Positions 44,428-55,826 of a stretch of DNA of 64,000 bases are shown here, piece by piece. The DNA lies in contig NZ_BDAG01000009.1 of assembly GCF_002091715.1 (NCBI RefSeq), positions 1-64,000 on the forward strand, read 5' to 3'. The translations under genes and the position numbers were made by a program. Each line of letters opens with the position of its first letter. Within the stretch, counting starts at the first letter, position 1. The notes below the pieces were generated by a model, which ran no database searches, was not told where the DNA came from, and saw only the letters and a program-made list of their open reading frames with translations. The stretch comes from Pseudomonas migulae NBRC 103157 (lineage in GTDB: Bacteria > Pseudomonadota > Gammaproteobacteria > Pseudomonadales > Pseudomonadaceae).

Positions 44428-45728
44428 TAATCCGGGAGCCGACTAGACTTTAGTGGATGATCAATGCGGCCCAACTCTAAAACACGCGCACTTAAAAGCG
44501 GATGAAAAAGCGCAGACAGCGTCTCTTCTCGCCCGTACACATAATCAATAACTTTACCGTAGAAAAATTGCGCAGCAGAAATACCGTGATATTTCTCGAC
44601 ATACTCCCGACCTGCAGCCCCCAAATCCTTACGTAAAGAAGGACTAACGATTAGTTTTCGCAGGACACTCTTTACACTTTCCGGACTTGCAGAGACAAGT
44701 GGACACTGTTCAAAGTAAGACCATCGACGCATAGGCATCAAATAGTTATCATCTTCAAGATTGCAGACTACCGGCAGCGCCGAAGCCATTCCTTCGAGTG
44801 CATTAAGTCCATGCCCCGGGCAGACAAGCTGCTCAACCAATATATCTGCGTCCTGGTTGAATATTCGTTTTACTTCTGCATTGGGCTTTTTTTCGATTAA
44901 GATCAGCTCAACTTTCAACCCTTCTTCCTGAAGCTGTCGAATCGCCTCTATTACAAACTCGCTACCTTTGAAGCCTCTGTGGTTTGGTGCATGGGCAACG
45001 TAGACTGTCCCATTGGTTCCGTCTGCATTTGACAAACGGCATGACGCAGTCCACTCGCGCTCATTAATGTTGATAACGCTGGGTACTAGAACATCCCAGC
45101 GCCCAAAGCCATCAGGTCCCATTATTCCTGCAATAACCGCGTTCGCATTATCACACCAATAATCGACCTTCTTTTGTAGCTTTCGCTGCTGCCGGCTTGG
45201 TAATGGGATTGACATCATCAACCCCTGCATCAGCCCCATTGATCGCACGCGTCGATAAACGTACGCGTCCAAACCAAACGGCATAACCACAACTTTTTTG
45301 CCAGCCAACCTGAAAAAATAAGACTCTAAACGCCAGAAAGGTGTATGCCCGAGGAAAAAACCGTTGAATGAAATAAAGAATACATCGTAGTTGAGCAACG
45401 CATCGAAAAATCCAAAAAGACGCTGAAACTCAAGATTGCAATGCGGAAAGCGCTCTTGAATGGTCTGATCGTAATCCGCCCTATCATTAATCGAATAGCA
45501 GTATCCGTCGGTATAGCTTTGCGAAACATGCCCTCCATCACGCAACGCGCGAGCCCATATTGGGTTACTTATGATTGGCGCCTCTCCCCACACCAGACGG
45601 GGAACACTTGAACTGGAGCGCCGAGCTATCAACAGCACAACAGCAGCCATAGGCAGAATAATCACAGAAATTATTATATATGCCAGAAGCTTCTTGAAAC
45701 GCCGTAAAAAAGAAGATCCATTGAGCAT
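44427..45728 (-). CDS. Membrane-anchored glycosyltransferase (paralogue C of three)
   Basis: This 433-residue protein has an N-terminal membrane helix (LLAYIIISVIILPMAAVVLL). The C-terminal half carries AHAPNHRGFKGSEFVIEAI, EEGLKVELILIEKKPNAEV and ADILVEQLVCPGHGLNALEGM, the motif set shared with the genes at 39730 and 41777, although the GWY triplet is changed to PGHG. Probably a GT-B transferase acting on membrane-bound O-units. Confidence 0.8.
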   Translation of the reverse strand: MLNGSSFLRRFKKLLAYIIISVIILPMAAVVLLIARRSSSSVPRLVWGEAPIISNPIWARALRDGGHVSQSYTDGYCYSINDRADYDQTIQERFPHCNLEFQRLFGFFDALLNYDVFFISFNGFFLGHTPFWRLESYFFRLAGKKVVVMPFGLDAYVYRRVRSMGLMQGLMMSIPLPSRQQRKLQKKVDYWCDNANAVIAGIMGPDGFGRWDVLVPSVININEREWTASCRLSNADGTNGTVYVAHAPNHRGFKGSEFVIEAIRQLQEEGLKVELILIEKKPNAEVKRIFNQDADILVEQLVCPGHGLNALEGMASALPVVCNLEDDNYLMPMRRWSYFEQCPLVSASPESVKSVLRKLIVSPSLRKDLGAAGREYVEKYHGISAAQFFYGKVIDYVYGREETLSALFHPLLSARVLELGRIDHPLKSSRLPD

Positions 45729-45729
45729 A

Positions 45730-46260
45730 TTATTTTATCTCTTCGACATTACCAAACACCCGGCAGGGCACGCCAAATGCTTTCGAGTTATCCGGCACAC
45801 TCTTAAGAACCACGCTTGCCGCACCAATAATACAACCCGATCCAATAGAAACCCCTTTAGCGATTACACAGTTCGGACCGATGTAACAATTATTACCGAT
45901 GCTGGTAGCCTGACGTTCTGCTTGAGCCTTCCCTCCAGTCACTGCCCATTGAACCGTATCATGTGAATAAATCTGAGCACCGGCAGCAATCGAGCAATTG
46001 TCACCGATGACAAGCCCACCAGAGCCATCAAGAATTACGCCTGGGCCAATCCAGCAATTACGCCCTACCTTAACGTCGCCAAGAACCAGCACGCTATCGT
46101 AGACACTAGTACCTTCGCCAAATCCTAATTGCTCAGCGCGCTCCCAACGGTCCGAGATCAGATCCCCAAAAGGCACACTTCGGCTCCACTTTTTTGCTAT
46201 CTGTTCGCTTCGGGCACGCCAGAAGCGCCGCAGAACTGCATGTATAAAGTCAGTAATCAC
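45730..46260 (-). CDS. Hexapeptide-repeat acyltransferase
   Basis: This 176-residue left-handed beta-helix protein has hexapeptide repeats from about residue 60 to the end (VKVGRNCWIGPGVIL, IGDNCSIAAGAQI, IGNNCYIGPNCVIAKGVSIGSG) and the active-site His in IYSHD (about residue 99). It resembles WcaF/maltose O-acetyltransferase-like enzymes and would acetylate a sugar hydroxyl or amine. The start is GTG 46260, overlapping the methyltransferase stop (GTGA). Confidence 0.85.
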   Translation of the reverse strand: MITDFIHAVLRRFWRARSEQIAKKWSRSVPFGDLISDRWERAEQLGFGEGTSVYDSVLVLGDVKVGRNCWIGPGVILDGSGGLVIGDNCSIAAGAQIYSHDTVQWAVTGGKAQAERQATSIGNNCYIGPNCVIAKGVSIGSGCIIGAASVVLKSVPDNSKAFGVPCRVFGNVEEIK

Positions 46261-47231
46261 TTTCCGAACCGACCACTATAACAAGCAGGCTCACTATGAA
46301 AATAGATCATTCGCAGGCCATTATCCGAAATAAGCGCTCGAACCTCAGATTCATCGAAGCGACGCGCATTGCTTGGGCTATACCAGTCAAAGTTGGTTGA
46401 AACTGAAGTTTCATCACCCAAATCCTGACTCCAGAAGCACTTTAAGAAATTCCAATAGATAAACCTTTGGATATCATACTCTCCACCTTTAATTCCAAGT
46501 AGAGGAATATCTGGCGCCTGAAACTTAACATCCAGTTCGGACAGCACTCGACCTAAGTCCGCGAGTTGACGCGACATCGTCCACAATTCTTCAGAGGTAA
46601 GTTCCTTACAGCGCCCTCTAAAATAGTCATCCAGCAATTCACGGGGCAAGGCTTTCTTCGCATAAAAATAGCAGGCAAACTCACCGCCCGTCTTGGTAAT
46701 GCGGGCGAGCTCCCGAAAAGTTGCGTCTGGATTCTCGGTATGCATGATAACCTGGTCGCAGCTAACATAGTTAATTGCGTCTTCAGAGAACCCCGTATCG
46801 GCAATATCCCCCTTGATAAAAAATAGATTGGGAATATTGCGATAATTTCTGGCAGCACATTCGGCAGCATCTGAAAAATCCATTCCAATCACAATGGACT
46901 CTGGCGCAAGAGAGGCAAACCAAGCAGCCTTATAACCCAACCCACAGCCCGCATCGAAAATCACTTCCTGCCTCTGCAGAAACGCCGCCAGTTCTGCCTC
47001 ACTCGAAAAACCATACAGACTTAGATACCAATCGCGTTGAAACGCGTACAAATTCTCCTTCTCGTCGCTTTCATTATAGGAGACCCACTTCTCACTAAAT
47101 ACATCATTAGTTTGAGCCTGAGACTCGAAATCCACAGCCTTATTAAAGGATACAAAATTAGTATTATCGAATGTGCCAGGCGTCAGACCAAGCAAACTTT
47201 CCACATGACAAGCTTTCACATAATTACTCAT
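46257..47231 (-). CDS. SAM-dependent methyltransferase
   Basis: This 324-residue protein has a class I methyltransferase fold with motif I FDAGCGLGYKAAW at about 92-104 and the acidic MDFSDA residues that follow. The N-terminal ~85 residues and the C-terminal ~120 are extra. The start overlaps the amidotransferase stop by eight bases. It may methylate a sugar or an acyl group of the O-unit. The codons are AT-rich, unlike the flanking chromosome. Confidence 0.82.
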   Translation of the reverse strand: MSNYVKACHVESLLGLTPGTFDNTNFVSFNKAVDFESQAQTNDVFSEKWVSYNESDEKENLYAFQRDWYLSLYGFSSEAELAAFLQRQEVIFDAGCGLGYKAAWFASLAPESIVIGMDFSDAAECAARNYRNIPNLFFIKGDIADTGFSEDAINYVSCDQVIMHTENPDATFRELARITKTGGEFACYFYAKKALPRELLDDYFRGRCKELTSEELWTMSRQLADLGRVLSELDVKFQAPDIPLLGIKGGEYDIQRFIYWNFLKCFWSQDLGDETSVSTNFDWYSPSNARRFDESEVRALISDNGLRMIYFHSEPACYSGRFGK

Positions 47232-49107
47232 AGGAGAATGCCTTCAAAAACTCTTCAAAATTCAGCAGCGACCAAATGAGCAGCCTTCTGTTTTCCTGAC
47301 CACTCAAATGCTCATTGACAAGTCCGCCAAGAATCTCTTCGCTCATAAACTCATAGATCCTTGCATCTTTGCCCAAGAGTGTCTTCTTGACAAAATCGAT
47401 ACTTTCACCCTTAAACCAGCTTGCATCTGGTGCAGAAAAACCCTGTTTTTCCGCCTTAGTTATATCATTGGGAATGTGTCGCCCCATGACATCACGCAAA
47501 ATCTGTTTGCCATCACGTGTTTTCTGAAAGTACTTGTCGGTTTTACCGCCAGGTTCGTTTTCATTCAACCGAACCACCTCTGAAAGGTTATTCAGCTTCA
47601 GATGAACTGGACAGCGCATTGCGAAATCAACCAAATCATTATCCAGGAAAGGCACGCGACTTTCCAAACCATGCGCCATGCTGAGCTTATCCTCAACAAC
47701 TAGCAGACCATGCAAAAAAGTCTTAGCTTCGAAGTACAATGAATGATTGATGTAGTCTTCCGGGGTATAGAGATTATCCGCATGGTGTTTGAAGACATCT
47801 CGGAAGATATCTCGCGTCCAGACATGCTTTACGTCGTCCCATATTGGAGCGAAGACTTGCTTGATCTGGGCATTTGGAATAAGACGCTGCCAGAACTTGT
47901 AGTACTTATCTATGTAATGCTCGAAATCGTCGTTCACCACTGCCCGGTAGTAGCGCCAAGGATAGCCCCCAAAGAGCTCATCGCCTCCAGCCCCGGACAT
48001 CACGACCTTGACAAACTTTGATGCAAGTTGCGCGGCATAGTAGTTCGGGTAGCTCTGCCCCACACGCGGCTCTTCAAGATGCCACGCCAGTTTTGGTAAA
48101 ACTCTTTCCATATCCCCTGCCTTCAAGACCATCTCATAATGCTCGGTCTTGAAGTGATAGGACATGTACTCGGCTTTACTGCGCTCATCGAATCCCATCT
48201 CAATGCCCGAAGCAGAGTTGAGGTCGAAACCGCAGGTGAAGGTTTTCATATAAGGATAAGACTTGGCGGCTATCGCCGTGATCGAGCCAGAGTCCATGCC
48301 CCCACTCAGATAGCTGCCGAGTTCCACATCGGTCACTAACTGACGATTGACAGCCTGCTTGAACAAACGGTCCAGCTCCTCGCGGTACTCCTCGTCGCTG
48401 GCCTTTTGCTTGGGCTCCTGAAAGTTATAATCCCAGTATTGTGTGAACTGTAAGCTCGGTGACTTGCGCTTCAGATCCAGTACCGCGTAATAACCAGCGG
48501 GCAAAAGCTTCACATCATTGAGCAAAGTCTTGTCGGTGAAAATATTCTGGAAGGTGAAATATTCCAGTAATGCTTCCTTGTCCACGCTGCGGCGAAACTC
48601 CGGCATAGCCAGAATCGCTTTCTGCTCGGATCCGAACGCCAGGGTATGTCCTTGCTGGGAGTAGTAAAGAGGTTTGATGCCATACCGATCGCGTGCAAGC
48701 AACAGGGTTTGTTCCTGCCTGTCCCACAGCGCTAAACCGAACATGCCGTTGAAACGCTCCAGGCCTTTGGCGCCCCAGGCAATCAGTGCATTGAGCACGA
48801 CTTCGCTGTCAGTACGAGAGCGGAACTGGTACCCCAGCGACTCAAGCTCGGTACGCAGCTCTCGGTAGTTGTAGACTTCACCGTTGTAGACCATCACGTA
48901 ACGCTGAGACACCGAGGCCATCGGTTGATGACCGGCAGGCGACAGGTCGATGATTGCCAGACGGCGGTGGCCGAGGCCTACGTTGCCTTCGATCCAGTGC
49001 CCCTCTCCATCCGGACCTCGATGGGCGATAGCGTCCGTCATGCGCTGCAGGATTACAGGCGATACCGGGTTGTTGTCTAGATGAATGAGGCCGGCAATAC
49101 CACACAT
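47224..49107 (-). CDS. asnB: AsnB/WbpS-type glutamine amidotransferase (copy 2)
   Basis: This 627-residue protein has the glutaminase domain with Cys2 (MCGIAGLIH), HRGPDGEG, YNGEVYN, and the synthetase PPi loop LSGGMDSGS. It has the same length and layout as the copy at 37845 but differs throughout. ATG 49107 is required to expose Cys2 and has AGGAG 11 bases upstream. Two tandem hairpins precede it. It probably amidates a uronic acid; two copies suggest two amidated sugars or two positions. Confidence 0.9.
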   Translation of the reverse strand: MCGIAGLIHLDNNPVSPVILQRMTDAIAHRGPDGEGHWIEGNVGLGHRRLAIIDLSPAGHQPMASVSQRYVMVYNGEVYNYRELRTELESLGYQFRSRTDSEVVLNALIAWGAKGLERFNGMFGLALWDRQEQTLLLARDRYGIKPLYYSQQGHTLAFGSEQKAILAMPEFRRSVDKEALLEYFTFQNIFTDKTLLNDVKLLPAGYYAVLDLKRKSPSLQFTQYWDYNFQEPKQKASDEEYREELDRLFKQAVNRQLVTDVELGSYLSGGMDSGSITAIAAKSYPYMKTFTCGFDLNSASGIEMGFDERSKAEYMSYHFKTEHYEMVLKAGDMERVLPKLAWHLEEPRVGQSYPNYYAAQLASKFVKVVMSGAGGDELFGGYPWRYYRAVVNDDFEHYIDKYYKFWQRLIPNAQIKQVFAPIWDDVKHVWTRDIFRDVFKHHADNLYTPEDYINHSLYFEAKTFLHGLLVVEDKLSMAHGLESRVPFLDNDLVDFAMRCPVHLKLNNLSEVVRLNENEPGGKTDKYFQKTRDGKQILRDVMGRHIPNDITKAEKQGFSAPDASWFKGESIDFVKKTLLGKDARIYEFMSEEILGGLVNEHLSGQENRRLLIWSLLNFEEFLKAFSYE

Positions 49108-49141
49108 GCGCTTCGTTGCTCCTGAAATCCGGGAAGGCGAC

Positions 49142-49204
49142 GATTCGGAAACAACCATGTTCCCGAATCACCGCCTTGATATCGATCCCTGGCGCAAGCC
49201 AGGG
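49142..49204 (-). promoter_or_regulatory. Tandem hairpins upstream of the second amidotransferase gene
   Basis: On the minus strand CCCTGGC-TTGC-GCCAGGG (49187-49204) is followed by GATTCGGGAACA-TGGT-TGTTTCCGAATC (49142-49169), a 12-bp stem with one G-T pair. They fill most of the 116-base gap between the aminotransferase and amidotransferase genes. No T tract follows, so they may be attenuators, RNA-processing sites or remnants of a junction. Confidence 0.5.
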
Positions 49205-49223
49205 TGGTGTAGTACTAAATCGC

Positions 49224-50369
49224 TTAACGCAACTGACGGATAGCTTCGACTACATAGGCGTAATCTTCAGGCGACATACGATTGTGTAATGGGATGGCCA
49301 TGCTGTGATCGTTGCAGTCACGCGCACCCGGGAAATCCTCCGGCTTAAGCCCGAAACGCTCACGATAGTAAGCCAGCATATGCGCAGCATGAGTTCCCGG
49401 ACGGGTAGCGATGCCCTTGGCCTGGAGTATTTCCATCATGTCGTTACGCGGCATCGGAGCTTTAGCAGGATCCACATAGGTGACAAATGCCTGCCAGCCG
49501 TGACGCCCACCTTCGGGAGTGGTGGGCAGGCGCAGCCAATCGATATCTGCCAACTGCTCGCAGTAGTACTCGGCCCAACGCGCGCGCTCATCGATGAACC
49601 CATCGAGTTTGCCGAGTTGAACTATACCGACGGCGCCCTGCAGATCGGTCATCCGGTAGTTGAAACCCAGCAAGTTGAATTCCGGCAACAGATACGGCCG
49701 AGGGCCATTGTGACGCTGCTCTTCGGAAAGGGTGGCGCCATGGTTACGCAGTTGGTTCATACGCTCGGCCAACTCTGCGTTTGCCGTGGTGACCATACCA
49801 CCCTCACCGGTCGTTACCGACTTGCGCGGATGGAAGGAGAACGCAGCTACATCGCCGAGGCTGCCCGCAGGGCGACCTTTCCAGCTGGCCCCGGCCGCAC
49901 AGGCAGCATCTTCAACAATGGCAACATTGGCTGGCAGTTGTGCACGCAGCGCGTCCATATCCAGGCAACGGCCAAACAGATGCACAGCGATGACCGCACG
50001 GGTTTTCGCGGTCAATTTGGATGCGATCTGTTGAATATCAAGGTTGTAGGTCTGAGGGTCGACATCCACGAAAACAGGGGTCGCACCGCAATACAGGACC
50101 ACATTGGCGGTGGCCACCCATGTGAAGGCGGGCACAATCACTTCATCACCCGGGCCGATGCCCAGGCCAGCGAGAGCCAGGTGCAGACCGGTAGTGCAGG
50201 AAGTCACTGCCAGTGCATGAGGCACTTCATGACGCTCGGCAAACGCCTTCTCAAAGGCCGCGACCTTTGGTCCTTGAGTCAACCAGCCGCTCATTAGAGG
50301 CTCACGAGTAGCCTGCCATTCTTCCTCACCGGTGCAAGGTAACGAGATGGCGATATTACGCATTTCCAT
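49224..50369 (-). CDS. DegT/DnrJ/EryC1/StrS sugar aminotransferase
   Basis: This 381-residue PLP enzyme has the phosphate-binding region [18 protein letters not shown], the EDAACAAGA motif and the PLP lysine in FHPRKSVTTGEGG (about residue 186). It transfers an amino group from glutamate to a nucleotide keto sugar. It lies directly downstream of a GalE-like epimerase gene and upstream of an amidotransferase gene. The first of two close ATGs (50369) has GGAG at a good distance. Confidence 0.88.
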   Translation of the reverse strand: MEMRNIAISLPCTGEEEWQATREPLMSGWLTQGPKVAAFEKAFAERHEVPHALAVTSCTTGLHLALAGLGIGPGDEVIVPAFTWVATANVVLYCGATPVFVDVDPQTYNLDIQQIASKLTAKTRAVIAVHLFGRCLDMDALRAQLPANVAIVEDAACAAGASWKGRPAGSLGDVAAFSFHPRKSVTTGEGGMVTTANAELAERMNQLRNHGATLSEEQRHNGPRPYLLPEFNLLGFNYRMTDLQGAVGIVQLGKLDGFIDERARWAEYYCEQLADIDWLRLPTTPEGGRHGWQAFVTYVDPAKAPMPRNDMMEILQAKGIATRPGTHAAHMLAYYRERFGLKPEDFPGARDCNDHSMAIPLHNRMSPEDYAYVVEAIRQLR

Positions 50370-50374
50370 TACGC

Positions 50375-51349
50375 TCACTCCGCGCCGTGCTCTGCACGCC
50401 AATCAATCAGCTTCTGCAAGCCTTCATGCAGTTCGTACTTGTAGGTAAAGCCGAGATCTTCTGCCGCTTTTTTCGGGCAGCCGATACGGTTTTGCACCAT
50501 GCGGCGCGCGTCGTCAGCGCTGTAAGGGCGATACTCGACAACCAGGTCAGACTTTTTCAGGTCCAGGATGCCGTCGCACAACTGCTTGATGCTGGTCTGC
50601 ACGCCGGTACCGACGTTGTAGAACTGGTCGGTGACGTCAGCTTCAAGCGCCTGCACGTTGCAACGTGCAACGTCTTCCACGTAGATGAAGTCGTAAGCCT
50701 GGGTACCGTCGCCATTGATGACCGGGCCTTCGTTGGCGTCGATCTTGTTGAGCATGATCGGGATAACGCCGGTGTAGGCTGCGGTCTGGTCCTGGTGCGG
50801 GCCGTAGACGTTCATGTAGCGCAAGCCGACGTAGCTCAGGCCGAAGCGATCATGGTAGGCGTGGCACATGGCTTCGCCAGCGATCTTGGTGGCGCCGTAG
50901 AAGTTACGGTTGTTGAACGGGTGGTCCTCGGTCATAGGCACCTGCACCGCATCACCGTAAACGGAGGCGGAGGAGGAGTAAACCAGACGCTTGATGTTGT
51001 TCTGAACACAGGCCTCAAGTACGTTGAAAGTACCTTCGATGTTCACGTGGAACGCTGTCCGCGGGAAGTCCTTGCAGTGCAACAACCACATGGCGGCGAG
51101 ATGGATAACACCATCCATGCCTTTCATCGCATCGTTCAGCAAGTCGATTTCGCGCACATCACCGCCATTGGCGTAGAGGCTGCAGCGCGGATCCTTCAAC
51201 TGTTCAGCGATGTTGCTGACCTTTCCACGGGCGAAGTTATCGTAGATGACGACTTGCGCGGCACCGGCCTTCAACAGTTCCGAGACGACGAAACTACCGA
51301 TGAAACCAGCACCACCAATGACCAGAATTTTTGAACCTTGGACTTTCAT
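50375..51349 (-). CDS. NAD-dependent nucleotide-sugar epimerase (GalE-like)
   Basis: This 324-residue SDR enzyme has GGAGFIG (11-17) for NAD binding, SSSASVYGD and the catalytic YGATK near 152. The NVYGPHQDQT and GDGTQAYDFIYVEDVA stretches are typical of extended SDR enzymes on UDP-sugars. ATG 51349 has a GGAG site. It probably supplies the keto or epimerised sugar used by the aminotransferase just downstream. The exact reaction is unknown. Confidence 0.85.
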   Translation of the reverse strand: MKVQGSKILVIGGAGFIGSFVVSELLKAGAAQVVIYDNFARGKVSNIAEQLKDPRCSLYANGGDVREIDLLNDAMKGMDGVIHLAAMWLLHCKDFPRTAFHVNIEGTFNVLEACVQNNIKRLVYSSSASVYGDAVQVPMTEDHPFNNRNFYGATKIAGEAMCHAYHDRFGLSYVGLRYMNVYGPHQDQTAAYTGVIPIMLNKIDANEGPVINGDGTQAYDFIYVEDVARCNVQALEADVTDQFYNVGTGVQTSIKQLCDGILDLKKSDLVVEYRPYSADDARRMVQNRIGCPKKAAEDLGFTYKYELHEGLQKLIDWRAEHGAE

Positions 51350-51363
51350 GCGACGTACTCCAT

Positions 51364-52455
51364 TCAATTGCGTGTGGCGGCCGACAGCGACTCAGTAATG
51401 AATTGTTGGTCAGCCGGACCAAGATAGGGGTGCATTGGCAAGCTCATCACCCGATTGGCAATCGCATCACCGATCGGCAGGTGAGCTTGCTCATCCATGA
51501 CCGCCGGTTGGCGGTTCAGCGGAATTGGATAATGAACAGCGGTAGGGACGCCGGCAAGCTTCAGACGCTCCTGGACAGTATTTCGCTCATCAACCTGAAC
51601 GGTGTACTGGGCCCATGCGCTCGTGTTGTGCGCTTCGACAAAAGGAGCAGCAATACCAGCTTCGCCAAGAAGCAACGCATAGCGGTCTGCCACCTGCTGA
51701 CGCAGTTTGAGTTCTTCTTCGAAGATCTCCAGCTTGGGCAGCATAATCGCAGCCTGCAGCGTATCGAGCCGGCTATTCACACCGACGCGAATATGATGGT
51801 AGCGACGGTCCTGTCCATGACGAGCGATTTGCCTCAGTACTTTGGCCAATTCGTCATCGCTGGTGAAAATCGCACCGCCATCGCCGTAGCAGCCCAACGG
51901 CTTGCTCGGGAAGAAACTGGCACACGCGATAGTGGTCAGATTGCAGGAGCGCTTGCCTTTATAGGTCGCACCGAAACTCTGCGCTGCATCCTCGATTACC
52001 GGAATGCCATGTTTGGCAGCGATGGCGTTGATTGCGTCGAAATCCGCACATTGCCCATACAAGGAAACCGGAATGATGGCTTTGGTGCGCGGCGTGATCG
52101 CTGCTTCGAGCAAAGCTGGATCGAGGTTGTAAGTGCGCGGATCAACGTCGACATAGACGGGTTTGGCACCCAGCAATGCAACGGTTTCAGCGGTGGCAAT
52201 ATAGGTAAAGCCCGGCGTGATCACTTCATCACCCGGACCGATGCCCAAGGCCATCTGGGCAATCTGCAAGGCGTCAGTGCCATTGGCGCAGGTGATGCAA
52301 TGTTTGGCCCCGACAAACGCGGCAAGGCGTTCTTCGAGCTCTGCCACTTCCGGGCCGAGGATGTATTGGCCATGAGCCAGGACGCGCTGGATACCAGCAT
52401 CTATCTTGTCCTTGATTCTGGCTTGCTGGATCTTGAGGTCAATAAACTCGATCAT
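51364..52455 (-). CDS. wbpE: UDP-3-keto-GlcNAcA aminotransferase WbpE
   Basis: This 363-residue DegT-family PLP enzyme follows WbpE closely: [21 protein letters not shown] start ([18 protein letters not shown] is diagnostic), [15 protein letters not shown], and the PLP lysine in [14 protein letters not shown]. It transfers an amino group to C3 of UDP-2-acetamido-3-keto-glucuronate. It works with WbpB, the two forming a coupled cycle in P. aeruginosa. It overlaps wbpD by four bases. Confidence 0.95.
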   Translation of the reverse strand: MIEFIDLKIQQARIKDKIDAGIQRVLAHGQYILGPEVAELEERLAAFVGAKHCITCANGTDALQIAQMALGIGPGDEVITPGFTYIATAETVALLGAKPVYVDVDPRTYNLDPALLEAAITPRTKAIIPVSLYGQCADFDAINAIAAKHGIPVIEDAAQSFGATYKGKRSCNLTTIACASFFPSKPLGCYGDGGAIFTSDDELAKVLRQIARHGQDRRYHHIRVGVNSRLDTLQAAIMLPKLEIFEEELKLRQQVADRYALLLGEAGIAAPFVEAHNTSAWAQYTVQVDERNTVQERLKLAGVPTAVHYPIPLNRQPAVMDEQAHLPIGDAIANRVMSLPMHPYLGPADQQFITESLSAATRN

Positions 52456-53036
52456 TGCCCGGCCTCCTTGACCAGCGTTTTACCGCTCAATACGTAACGC
52501 GCACCACTGTGCTCGCAGATCGCAATTCCATCACCTTCCAGCGGCAAGTCCAACTGTTCGCCGAACTCGCTCATCCAGCCGATCTGCCGAGCCGGCACAC
52601 CTACTACAAGCGCGTAGGCCGGCACCGACTTGTTGATCACTGCGCCGGCACCGACGAAGGCGTACTCACCGATAGTGACACCGCAGACGATGGTGCAGTT
52701 GGCACCCAGGGTGGCGCCTTTCTTGACCAGGGTGTCGCGGTACTCGCTCTTGCGTTCGATCAGCGAGCGCGGGTTGTAGACATTGGTGAACACCATGCTC
52801 GGACCGCAGAACACACCCTCTTCGAGGGTCACATTGTCATAGACCGACACGTTGTTCTGGATCTTGCAGTTGTCACCAATGACGACCTTGTTACCGACAA
52901 AGACGTTCTGCCCGAGGGACACGCCTTTGCCGATACGCGCACCACCGCAGACGTGCACAAAGTGCCACACCCGCGAATCGTCACCAATCTGCGCACCCTC
53001 ATCGACAATCGCGGAAGGATGAATCTGATAATTCAT
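52452..53036 (-). CDS. wbpD: UDP-GlcNAc3NA N-acetyltransferase WbpD
   Basis: This 194-residue left-handed beta-helix enzyme acetylates the 3-amino group made by WbpE, giving UDP-GlcNAc3NAcA. Hexapeptide repeats run through most of the protein ([20 protein letters not shown] and [19 protein letters not shown]). The C-terminal extension ([16 protein letters not shown]) matches WbpD. It is preceded by wbpB with a gap of seven bases. Confidence 0.94.
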   Translation of the reverse strand: MNYQIHPSAIVDEGAQIGDDSRVWHFVHVCGGARIGKGVSLGQNVFVGNKVVIGDNCKIQNNVSVYDNVTLEEGVFCGPSMVFTNVYNPRSLIERKSEYRDTLVKKGATLGANCTIVCGVTIGEYAFVGAGAVINKSVPAYALVVGVPARQIGWMSEFGEQLDLPLEGDGIAICEHSGARYVLSGKTLVKEAGQ

Positions 53037-53043
53037 GCCTGCC

Positions 53044-55325
<2,282 letters not shown>

Positions 55326-55774
55326 CAGGTAAAACTCCCATAAACTAATTCTTGAACGGTTAACACTTCAATCAATCGGGGGATTATCACCCGTTGTTGA
55401 CGTTTTTCTGCGCATATCTGCTTGTGCTACCGGGGTAAGCGCTCGCGTGCTGGATGGCGCGATCCGAATAGCCTTCTATACTGGCGATGGCCTTATAGAG
55501 TGTTGCTGCCCTTCGCACGGAATAACCGCCTGCGGGGGGTTGGACCTGATTTGCAAGCAGGGTAATCCCTAAGCCGGCAACCGAAAAAAGCGCATTATGC
55601 CACTTATCTCCAAGCATGGCTTTAAGGCAATTGATGATGCTGGCTCCGTTCCGACCAACAAACACTGCTTAGCGTCATGGCATCTTTCGGTAGCGATACA
55701 CCCACCCACTGAATGAACGAATTCTAGAATGGCATTTTGCCAGCTTCGATTAATGCCGTCGTTATACAATTTCG
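55326..55774. other. Intergenic region upstream of wbpA
   Basis: These ~450 bases must carry the main promoter of the O-antigen cluster, but no clear -35/-10 pair or JUMPstart/ops sequence (GGCGGTAG) was found on the minus strand. A 92-codon minus frame (55387-55665) with a hydrophobic patch has no recognisable relatives and is likely chance. Confidence 0.4.
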
Positions 55775-55814
55775 AAAAAAACCGCGCCTCCCTTTCGAGA
55801 AGCGCGGCTTTTTT
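55775..55814. terminator. Terminator behind the chemoreceptor remnant
   Basis: A6-ACCGCGC and GCGCGGCT-T5 form a GC stem flanked by A and T tracts, readable from both strands. It sits just past the minus-strand stop of the MCP remnant at 55827 and resembles the terminator at 23558. Confidence 0.75.
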
Positions 55815-55826
55815 ACACCTAGGGAA

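Noticed and set aside
49162..49178. GGCGGTGA on the minus strand, like the ops/JUMPstart element
   Set aside because: Two bases differ from GGCGGTAG and it lies inside the cluster, not in the leader upstream of wbpA.
55387..55665. 92-codon minus frame upstream of wbpA
   Set aside because: No ribosome site, no recognised family and poor codon pattern; described only as part of the intergenic region.
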